A stretch of 32,093 bases of DNA, taken from Acidobacteriota bacterium (GTDB lineage Bacteria > Acidobacteriota > Terriglobia > Bryobacterales > Bryobacteraceae). Under the pieces are notes generated by a model that made no database searches, was not told where the DNA came from, and was given only the letters and a program-made list of their open reading frames with translations. Each line of letters opens with the position of its first letter. Positions within the stretch are counted from its first letter, which is position 1. Positions 25,088 to 32,093 of this stretch are shown piece after piece. The stretch spans positions 1 through 32,093 of the forward strand of contig JAPKYZ010000102.1 in NCBI GenBank assembly GCA_026394055.1, read 5' to 3'. Position numbers and translations under genes: made by a program.

Positions 25088-26296
25088 TCACTGCAACTGC
25101 AACCGCAGTAAGTTGAGCGCGGTCGTCGCGGCCAACGCGCGGATGCGGCTGCGGTCGCCAATCCATTTCAACTGCTTGGCGAACACTCCATGCGGGCCGG
25201 CGATGCCAATCCAAACGCTGCCGACGTCGTCACCATCAGGCCCGGCGAAGCCGGTGACGGAGACGCCCCAGGTGGCGCCGGCACGATCGCGCGCGGCAGC
25301 GGCTAAGGCTTGGGCCGTAGCTTCGCTGACGGCCGTATCCGGCAGCGGGCCGCCGAGGAGAGCTTCCTTTAACGGGACGGTGTAGACGATGTAGCCCCCG
25401 CGGAACCACGTGGAGCTTCCGGCCGCATCCGTGAACCGCCCGCCCAGCAGGCCGCCGGTGCAGCTCTCGGCGACCGCCACGGTCTCGCCCCGGGCCAGCA
25501 GCCGCCGCCCCACCGCCATCTCCAGTGGCGCGCCGTCGTCCGAGTAGACGCGTTCACCCAGCAGCGGCAGAATCTGATCGGCCACTTCTGTGCAGAGCCG
25601 CTCGGCCTCAGCCTGTTCCACCGCCCGGGCGCGCAAGTGGATCTCGACATCGCCCGGCTTGGCCAGGATCGTGGTGACCGGATTTTCGTACTTGGTGTAG
25701 ACCGGGGCGATCAACGAATCAAGGTCACTCTCACCCATCCCGGCCACCCGGAACCAGCGCGTGGCAATCGACATCGGCGGCAGCAGTGCGCGGAGCTTCG
25801 GTAGCGCCCCTTCGGAGAACATGGGCTTCAGCTCGCGCGGCGGTCCGGGCAGCAGCAGCACGACGTTGTTGGCGGTCTGAATAAACTGCCCCGGGGCGGT
25901 GCCGCGTTGGTTGTAGAGGATCTCCGCGCCTTGCAAGATCATGCCCTGGCGCTTGTTGTTGTCGGCCATCGTGCGGCCGATGCGGGCAAACAAGCTGGCG
26001 ATCCAGGCGAGCACGTCGGTATCGGCATACTGCGTGAGGCCCAGCGCGGCGGCGACGGCATCGCGCGTCACGTCATCTTCAGTCGGCCCCAGGCCGCCGG
26101 TGACAATCACCAGACGGGCGTTGGCCAGGGCGCGTTCGATGGCGGTGGTCAGGCGAGCGCGGTCGTCACCGGCGACGCATTTCTCCACCACCTCAATGCC
26201 GAGCCCGTTCAGTTCCTGCGTCAAAAAAAGCGAGTTGGTGTCCAGCCGCGTTGGGGTCAACATCTCGCTGCCCACGGCCACAATGATGGCGTTCAC
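25088..26296 (-). CDS. cinA: CinA family protein (nicotinamide-nucleotide amidohydrolase, competence/damage-inducible protein A)
   Basis: 402 residues, normal for two-domain CinA. The N-terminal MoCF-like domain opens IIVAVGSEMLTPTRLDTNS and has VTGGLGPTEDDVTRDAVA (about 65-82), the COG1058 signature linked to ADP-ribose pyrophosphatase activity. The C-terminal domain has ESCTGGLLGGRFTDAAG, the COG1546 amidohydrolase motif with the catalytic Ser, and VTGFAGPDGDDVGSVWIGI near the end. It probably deamidates nicotinamide mononucleotide in NAD salvage. The start is a GTG with no Shine-Dalgarno; an 18-bp tandem repeat begins five bases upstream. It is the last gene of the rimO-yacG-pgpA-NHL-cinA run. 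Confidence 0.93.
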   Translation of the reverse strand: MNAIIVAVGSEMLTPTRLDTNSLFLTQELNGLGIEVVEKCVAGDDRARLTTAIERALANARLVIVTGGLGPTEDDVTRDAVAAALGLTQYADTDVLAWIASLFARIGRTMADNNKRQGMILQGAEILYNQRGTAPGQFIQTANNVVLLLPGPPRELKPMFSEGALPKLRALLPPMSIATRWFRVAGMGESDLDSLIAPVYTKYENPVTTILAKPGDVEIHLRARAVEQAEAERLCTEVADQILPLLGERVYSDDGAPLEMAVGRRLLARGETVAVAESCTGGLLGGRFTDAAGSSTWFRGGYIVYTVPLKEALLGGPLPDTAVSEATAQALAAAARDRAGATWGVSVTGFAGPDGDDVGSVWIGIAGPHGVFAKQLKWIGDRSRIRALAATTALNLLRLQLQ

Positions 26297-26300
26297 TTAA

Positions 26301-26339
26301 GCCAGTGTCGCGCGAAATGCCAGCGTCGCGCGAAATGCC
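26301..26339. repeat. 18-bp tandem repeat directly upstream of cinA
   Basis: Two copies of an 18-bp unit, GCCAGTGTCGCGCGAAAT (26301-26318) and GCCAGCGTCGCGCGAAAT (26319-26336), differ at one base and are followed by a GCC remnant. The inner part TCGCGCGA is itself palindromic, so each unit carries one symmetric site. It occupies the place where the cinA ribosome binding site or promoter should lie. Confidence 0.8.
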
Positions 26340-26390
26340 GGGGCCGGTGCGGATGGCCGATGATGTCCCCCACGGTGCCGGACCCAGCAT

Positions 26391-26459
26391 CAGCCCCATG
26401 CATGAGCTTGGGGCTTCTTCGCTTTACCGGAAAAAGCCCCAAGCTCACGCATGGGGCTG
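26391..26459. repeat. Long imperfect hairpin with 30-bp arms (BIME/REP-like or terminator)
   Basis: 26391-26420 pairs with 26430-26459 around a nine-base loop, with two mismatches (402/448 and 417/433). Each arm can also fold alone: CCCCA...TGGGG at 26394-26413 and again at 26437-26456. That makes it resemble two REP units in inverted orientation. It lies 33 bp past the NHL-protein stop codon on the minus strand and could also work as a transcription terminator, but there is no external T tract. Confidence 0.8.
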
Positions 26460-26491
26460 GCAAACGGGCACTCAATCCGGTCAGGGTGCGA

Positions 26492-27508
26492 TTAGGAGTG
26501 GGAGATCAGGCCGCGAATGCCCACGTCGACGCGGTAGAGCGCGTTGTTGGTGGTTACCACCATCGCCTTCGATGGCGTAAAGGCCAGGCCCACAATGCCG
26601 GGGCCGGACAGGTAGAGGTCGGCGCGGCCTTGGGGCTCAATGCGAACCACACCGCGGCGCCCGCTGGTGGAGGCGGCGACGTAGAGGTTGCCGTTTTCGT
26701 CAAACGCCAAACCCTGCGGACGGCCCAGGCCACGATAGAAGACGGAAACCTCGCCTTCCCGGTTGATGCGGTAGACGGCGTCGAAGCTGGAGGTGGTGGG
26801 TCCGGTGACAAACAGGTCGCCGTCCGGGCCGATGGCCAAGTGATAGGCGGCGATGGAGGGCTCCATGGTGGCGAAGACAAAGATCTGGCGGTTGGGCGCG
26901 ATCTTGAAGATGGTCCCGCTGCGGTCGCCCACAAACAGGTTGCCGTCTTTGTCAAAGGCCATGCCGGTGGCGACGCCCATGCCCTCGACGTAGACCGAAA
27001 GATTGCCTTCGCTCGACACCTGATAGACGATGCCATCGTGACGGCTGGAGACGTAGAGCATACCGTCCGGGCCAAACGCCAAGCCGGTGGCATTCATCAT
27101 CTCGGTGACAAACGGACGGGCGTTGTAGTTCAGGTCGATCTTATAAACCGCCACCGGGACCTTCTGCCCGCGGGCGCCGGAGAAGGTGCTGTAGATGGCA
27201 CCCAAGCGGTCCACTGCCGGGCTGGCCACGGGGTGCAGGCCTTCGGCAATCTGAATGCCGATTTCGCAGTTCCACACATCGCTGGGCTGTTGGCCGTCGG
27301 AGACCACCAGCTCACCCACCGAGGCGCCTTCCGGCACCCGCGCAATCACCAGCGAATCCGAACCAATCACCACGGGCGCCGTTACGTCACCAATCAAGAC
27401 GCCGGGCCGCTGATCACGTTGGAAATGGCGGCCTTTGATGCGGAATTCTCCACCGGGGATGGCCGCCTGCGGGGTGACCCCATCAATTTCTGGACGTTCG
27501 TCGTTCAT
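26492..27508 (-). CDS. IPT/TIG domain plus NHL/SMP-30-like beta-propeller protein
   Basis: 338 residues from the ATG at 27508; a TTG four codons upstream (27520) is possible but less likely. The first about 80 residues are an IPT/TIG Ig-like domain (IDGVTPQAAIPGGEFRIKGRHF...VLIGD...VARVPEGASVGELVV). The rest is a six-bladed propeller of NHL/SMP-30-type repeats with the motif [GL]AF[GD].[DN]G.L[YF]V recurring five times (for example TGLAFGPDGMLYV, TGMAFDKDGNLFV, QGLAFDENGNLYV). There is no signal peptide or membrane helix, so a cytoplasmic scaffold or lactonase-like role is possible; I see no proof of catalysis. It sits 31 bp after pgpA, between housekeeping genes. Confidence 0.87.
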   Translation of the reverse strand: MNDERPEIDGVTPQAAIPGGEFRIKGRHFQRDQRPGVLIGDVTAPVVIGSDSLVIARVPEGASVGELVVSDGQQPSDVWNCEIGIQIAEGLHPVASPAVDRLGAIYSTFSGARGQKVPVAVYKIDLNYNARPFVTEMMNATGLAFGPDGMLYVSSRHDGIVYQVSSEGNLSVYVEGMGVATGMAFDKDGNLFVGDRSGTIFKIAPNRQIFVFATMEPSIAAYHLAIGPDGDLFVTGPTTSSFDAVYRINREGEVSVFYRGLGRPQGLAFDENGNLYVAASTSGRRGVVRIEPQGRADLYLSGPGIVGLAFTPSKAMVVTTNNALYRVDVGIRGLISHS

Positions 27509-27539
27509 CTGTTTCCGCAACCTATTATCAATTCAACCA

Positions 27540-27980
27540 CTAGTACAAGCCGAAAGACCGTGCCGCCAGCAGCACCAGCGCCGCCAAAATCCCGGCACCT
27601 ACATCATCCATCACAATGCCCCAACCGCCAGGCAGCTTCTCCAGCCATCGCACCGGTCCCGGCTTAGTAATGTCGAACAGCCGGAACAGCGCGAAGGCGG
27701 CCAGCGCATGCTTCCACCCGAACGGAGCCGCCGCCAGGGCGATCCACTGGCCTACCACTTCGTCAATGACGACGAGCTGCGGGTCCTTCAGGTTGCGCTC
27801 TCGCGCCACCGTCTCCGATGCCCAGACGCTGGGCCACAGCATCACCACCGCCGCCGGTAAGGCCGGCACGCCCACGGCGCACGCCGCCACCGCCACCAGC
27901 GACCCCGCCGTACCGGGGCCTTTGGGAACTAGGCCGGCTCCGCCGGCGGTGGCGATCCAGAAGGCCAGCCGGCTCTTCAC
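27540..27980 (-). CDS. pgpA: Phosphatidylglycerophosphatase A
   Basis: 146 residues. The family motifs are complete: a GLVPKGPGTAGS loop (about 16-27), DPQLVVIDEVVGQWIAL (about 66-82) and FRLFDITKPGPVRWLEKL followed by GGWGIVMDDVGAG (about 98-129), which hold the metal- and phosphate-binding acidic residues. Three or four hydrophobic helices anchor it in the inner membrane. It removes the phosphate from phosphatidylglycerophosphate to give phosphatidylglycerol. Its GTG start overlaps the yacG stop by four bases (GTGA, 27977-27980), so the two are translationally coupled. Confidence 0.94.
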   Translation of the reverse strand: MKSRLAFWIATAGGAGLVPKGPGTAGSLVAVAACAVGVPALPAAVVMLWPSVWASETVARERNLKDPQLVVIDEVVGQWIALAAAPFGWKHALAAFALFRLFDITKPGPVRWLEKLPGGWGIVMDDVGAGILAALVLLAARSFGLY

Positions 27981-28159
27981 TCGCCGTCGTCCTGGCCCGC
28001 TCGACCCATTTCCGGCAGATACACGGGCTCGCCGGGTATGCGGTACTCCTCAGTCGCCCACTTGCCCAAATCCACTTCCCGGCAGCGCGGGCTGCAAAAC
28101 GGAAAGTCGGGTTCGCCCGCTGGGACCGCACGGCGGCAAATGGGGCACTTGGCTTTCAA
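27977..28159 (-). CDS. yacG: DNA gyrase inhibitor YacG-type zinc protein
   Basis: 60 residues from a TTG at 28159, chosen because GAGGAG lies seven bases upstream. A GTG at 28174 would add five residues (MRSPE). Four Cys form C5-x2-C8-x13-C22-x3-C26, the YacG zinc site. They are followed by the conserved REVDLGKWATEEYRIPG. In E. coli YacG binds GyrB and inhibits gyrase; that role is assumed by family. The acidic tail (GRAGQDDGE) ends in a four-base overlap with pgpA. It follows rimO after 32 bp. Confidence 0.88.
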   Translation of the reverse strand: MKAKCPICRRAVPAGEPDFPFCSPRCREVDLGKWATEEYRIPGEPVYLPEMGRAGQDDGE

Positions 28160-28191
28160 TTCCGGACTCCTCACGAACAAGAGAATACCGC

Positions 28192-29601
<1,410 letters not shown>

Positions 29602-29658
29602 AGGGTAGGGGGAGCTTTCGAGGAAGCAACTCTCCCTTGATTTTAGCAGCCTTGCCGG

Positions 29659-30039
29659 TCAGGCAGGGGGGCCCGTGTCGGGTGTGGCCGTGTTGGGCGG
29701 GACAGTGGGCAGTGAAAGCCGCTCCTTGCGGGACCGCTGCACCGACACGGCGATGATCAGCAGCCACAGGACCGCGCCCGCTACGCCCAGCGTCCAGGGA
29801 AAGCGCAAAGTCAGGACAATGCAGACTGCCCATAGTGAAACGCTGGCCGCGAAGCCCGTGCCACACACTGCAACTCCGACGAACACGGCCAGTAGATTGG
29901 CCAGCAGCATCGTGCGCGAGACCACCAAGGAGACGGCGAACAGGTAGGCCGCCAACCAGAAATAGTCCCAACTCTGAGGGCCCGCCCAACGCCCCACCCG
30001 CGACTCCGCATAGAGATCCCGGACCGAGAGAAGAGTCAT
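29659..30039 (-). CDS. Small membrane protein of unknown function
   Basis: 126 residues from the ATG at 30039; a GTG at 30054, immediately after the upstream stop codon, is an alternative. Three or four membrane helices are visible: DYFWLAAYLFAVSLVV (about 24-40), a second from TMLLANLLAVFVGVAVC, a third AASVSLWAVCIVLTLRF, and GVAGAVLWLLIIAVSV. A short polar tail ends in a Thr/Pro-rich stretch. I recognise no family. It is directly downstream of the exported protein gene 30055-30846, so the two form a unit. Confidence 0.65.
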   Translation of the reverse strand: MTLLSVRDLYAESRVGRWAGPQSWDYFWLAAYLFAVSLVVSRTMLLANLLAVFVGVAVCGTGFAASVSLWAVCIVLTLRFPWTLGVAGAVLWLLIIAVSVQRSRKERLSLPTVPPNTATPDTGPPA

Positions 30040-30054
30040 CTTGTCCGCAAGCAC

Positions 30055-30846
30055 CTATGGCCGCGCCTGGCGTTTCTCGTATTGCTGATCGGCGTTTTCA
30101 CGGCGCAATCCACAGTTCAAGCACGGCTCCACGCCGAGAAACTTCTCATACGTTGCTTGCAGAACGGACGGTCTCACTTCACGGTGGCTATCCAGAGCCG
30201 GTGCAATGCTGGCTTGGCTTTCTCCAGCGCGAATCTCCACCGCGCGGGTCAGCATTTCGCCAGTCATGTTACCGGACGCATCATAGGTCTTGCTGGAGAT
30301 CTCCGCCTGGAAACAATCAAGCGTGGGGATCAGCCATTGCACCGTCTCGATCTGATACTGATTCAGTGGCTTCCGGGGTTCCTCCACGCGCACCGCCGGA
30401 TAGCCCAGAAACTCGGCGCGCGCCGTGATCCGTTGACCTCGCCGTGGCACCGCGCATTCATGCTGGCGTTTCTCGTCGCGGAGCTTGCTCCCACTCGCTT
30501 TGGCGAAAGAGTCCTCCCACCAACTCACCTTGGCCAGCAGCGGCGAAACCTCGACACTGGTCCGGCCATCGGGTGTCGTGACGCGGCGGGTCGTATCGGT
30601 GAGTGGGCGGCCCTTCAGGCTCTGCACCACCTCTTCGGTGCCATCACTGAGGACCGTTAGCATGCGCTCGGCGTGCTTCACCTCGCGTGGTGTTCCTGGG
30701 AACTCGATGATCACCGAACGGGCGCTAAAGGCCACTTGCCGATGGGCCGCCTGCACATTCCGGGAATCCCACCAGTTGGACGACAACCTGAGGACCGCGA
30801 TGGCACTGAGTACCAAGCAGGCTAACTTCAGAAATCCAGATCTCAT
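30055..30846 (-). CDS. Exported or membrane-anchored protein of unknown function
   Basis: 263 residues. The N-terminus MRSGFLKLACLVLSAIAVLRLSS is a signal peptide or anchor. The rest is a soluble, strand-rich domain with no family I know. A segment RRVTTPDGRTSVEVSPLLAKVSWW and several paired Cys (in HECAVP, LDCFQAE and PCLNCG) are visible; the C-x2-C near the C-terminus suggests a metal or disulfide site. AGGAG lies eight bases before the ATG, and a near-consensus promoter lies upstream at 30891-30919. Envelope location is inferred. Confidence 0.75.
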   Translation of the reverse strand: MRSGFLKLACLVLSAIAVLRLSSNWWDSRNVQAAHRQVAFSARSVIIEFPGTPREVKHAERMLTVLSDGTEEVVQSLKGRPLTDTTRRVTTPDGRTSVEVSPLLAKVSWWEDSFAKASGSKLRDEKRQHECAVPRRGQRITARAEFLGYPAVRVEEPRKPLNQYQIETVQWLIPTLDCFQAEISSKTYDASGNMTGEMLTRAVEIRAGESQASIAPALDSHREVRPSVLQATYEKFLGVEPCLNCGLRRENADQQYEKRQARP

Positions 30847-30890
30847 CTACTTACTCCTGTAGCAGGGGCCGTCAGTCGGCCGCTGGGAGC

Positions 30891-30919
30891 AGAATAGGGC
30901 GGTTCTATCTGAGTGTCAA
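30891..30919 (-). promoter_or_regulatory. Near-consensus sigma-70 promoter for the 30846-29659 gene pair
   Basis: Read on the minus strand, TTGACA (30919-30914) is followed by a 17-bp spacer and TATTCT (30896-30891). The predicted start near 30884 leaves a leader of about 38 bases containing AGGAG. This is the clearest promoter in the window. Confidence 0.75.
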
Positions 30920-31008
30920 GCGAGAAGTTGGGCGTCGTGGGGACCGGAGGGTGCACTTGCTCAAAAAAATGATCCCGGTTACATCAACCCTATCCGCAGC
31001 CGGCCTGG

Positions 31009-32091
31009 CTACGGACGTTGTACCGTCACGACAATCGGCTCGCTCTGCTGGGCGTTAGCCAGAGACCGCACTTGCAGCACATTCAGCCCCGGCCGGACGT
31101 CGGTGGGGATCTGGGCTGAAATCTGACCCGGAGCGGTCTGGAGCAAGGGCAGGGCGACGTCGTTCAATACGATGCAGGAGCCGCCCAGCACTGTCGGCAG
31201 CGGCAACGTGTCGGCCGTCGACGCGGCGGCCAGATTGGCGCCACTGACGGTGATGAAAGAGCCGGGGCGGAACGTCTGCGTGCCGTCCACCGAGTTCACC
31301 ACGCCCCGGGCGGCCAGCGGAATGCGTGGCTGCGTTGAGCTGTTGGTCTGCGTCAGCGGCGTTACCACCAGGCCGGAAAGTGTCACGACATAGGCCGTCC
31401 CGGCGCTGTCCACCAGCAGTTGGCGCGACGGGATGTTCGAGCGGTTGGCGCCGAAGACATTGTTCGCCGGATTCTCGGGAATGATGGCCGCCACCTGTTC
31501 CGACTGCGTCCGGACGTCCACGCGTTCCAGCGTCGTCCGGGCTTCGTCGCGCGTCGCCACCGTGATGTTCTGCCGGACCGGAGTGGTCATGCGGATAAAC
31601 GTGTTCTCGCTCAGCGCCACCGCCGCGGCCACATTGCGGAGCCCGGCGCTGACTGTGTTCTGCTGCGGCGGCTGGCCCGGCTGGCCCGGGGTGGTGGTGG
31701 TGGTGCTGGGACGCTCGGCGCCGCCAACGGGTGAAAGCGCGGAGCTCAAAATCATGCCACCGGCGAGAAAGTAATTGCTGCTGGGGGCCGCCGCCAGCGG
31801 AGCATAGTAGCTCTGCGGCGCCTGATTCCACACCTGCCGCGTGTTGACGAACGAATCCGCCAGCGCGTCGTAAAGATAGGCCGTGCCGTTGGTGTTCGTG
31901 GTTAACGCGATGATCTGTTCGCCACCCGGCGTCGCCGCCATAAAGTGCGGACCCGTGGTGGAGGCGGGCGGGAAGTTATTCACCGTCGTCCGCGGCACCG
32001 CCGTGTTGCCTACCAGCTTCCAGAAGGACCCGGCCGCACCCTGGTTCATGCTGGCCGCCATCACAAACTGCAAACCGGACAGGCCCATCGC
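31009..32091 (-). CDS. C-terminal part of an exported protein with a Solibacter-type (TIGR03437-like) C-terminal domain
   Basis: At least 360 residues; the frame is open to the right edge, so the N-terminus is missing and the ATG at 32088 is not the true start. The first part has beta-propeller-like strands (FMAATPGGEQIIALTTNTNGTAYLYD in pieces) and a Thr/Pro/Gln linker (TTTTTPGQPGQPPQQ, about 127-142) before a second strand-rich domain. The last about 110 residues (ARGVVNSVDGTQTFRPGSFITVSGANLA...GGSCIVLNDVALPLLQTAPGQISAQIP...LNVLQVRSLANAQQSEPIVVTV) are the conserved C-terminal domain found in many secreted Solibacter-group proteins. Its function is unknown, but it may serve in surface attachment or secretion. 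Confidence 0.82.
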   Translation of the reverse strand, partial: AMGLSGLQFVMAASMNQGAAGSFWKLVGNTAVPRTTVNNFPPASTTGPHFMAATPGGEQIIALTTNTNGTAYLYDALADSFVNTRQVWNQAPQSYYAPLAAAPSSNYFLAGGMILSSALSPVGGAERPSTTTTTPGQPGQPPQQNTVSAGLRNVAAAVALSENTFIRMTTPVRQNITVATRDEARTTLERVDVRTQSEQVAAIIPENPANNVFGANRSNIPSRQLLVDSAGTAYVVTLSGLVVTPLTQTNSSTQPRIPLAARGVVNSVDGTQTFRPGSFITVSGANLAAASTADTLPLPTVLGGSCIVLNDVALPLLQTAPGQISAQIPTDVRPGLNVLQVRSLANAQQSEPIVVTVQRP

Positions 32092-32093
32092 CA

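Noticed and set aside
25907..27667. Plus-strand open frame of 586 codons
   Set aside because: It lies opposite cinA, the hairpin region and the NHL protein, and crosses gene borders with no recognisable domain.
30960..31008. T run on the minus strand after the rightmost gene as a terminator
   Set aside because: The only adjacent stem is four base pairs and is separated from the T run by seven bases.

Overview
The window looks like chromosomal DNA of an Acidobacteriota bacterium of the Solibacter/Bryobacter type. The evidence is a set of lineage-typical families: an ADOP-type duplicated FtsX/MacB permease paired with a PadR repressor, a VWFA-related acidobacterial secreted protein, a protein with the Solibacter-type C-terminal domain (TIGR03437-like), a PEP-CTERM protein, and a TAT-exported Gfo/Idh/MocA oxidoreductase. 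These are family recognitions from the translated sequence; no search was run. DNA is GC-rich with strong G/C third-position use throughout. I see no tRNA, rRNA, CRISPR array, IS element or integrase.

Layout, left to right. 1-3403 (+): C-terminal 1.1 kb-residue part of a secreted Ig-like/SdrD-B repeat protein, closed by a strong UUCG-loop terminator. 3613-6773 (+): TAT-signal oxidoreductase, PEP-CTERM protein, Uma2-type nuclease-like protein. 6827-10405 (-): compact translation operon gamma-carbonic-anhydrase-like gene, hisS, aspS. 10432-11210 (+): two translationally coupled small genes, a DUF3990 (ADP-ribosyltransferase-fold) protein and a 95-aa partner, resembling a toxin-antitoxin pair. 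11316-13129 (-): DUF433 orphan antitoxin-like gene behind a DUF418 membrane protein. 13173-15985 (+): secreted S9 peptidase followed closely by a HEPN protein and an overlapping partner of unknown family. 16007-17014 (-): VWA protein, divergent from padR-ADOP permease (17081-20096, +), with a perfect palindrome in between.

20123-24900 (-): methyl-accepting chemotaxis protein, TfoX-N-domain protein, DUF2200 protein, and a large glycosyltransferase-39-like membrane protein split by a one-base frameshift. 25088-29601 (-): rimO, yacG, pgpA, a TIG/NHL-repeat protein and cinA, a housekeeping cluster with overlapping or close genes except for a 195-bp gap before cinA that holds a tandem repeat and a 30-bp-arm hairpin. 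29659-30846 (-): two uncharacterised membrane/exported proteins behind a near-consensus sigma-70 promoter. 31009-32093 (-): C-terminal part of a secreted protein running off the right edge.

The best candidates for something undescribed are the two small gene pairs (DUF3990 + 95 aa; HEPN + 126 aa), whose partners I cannot assign to a family.
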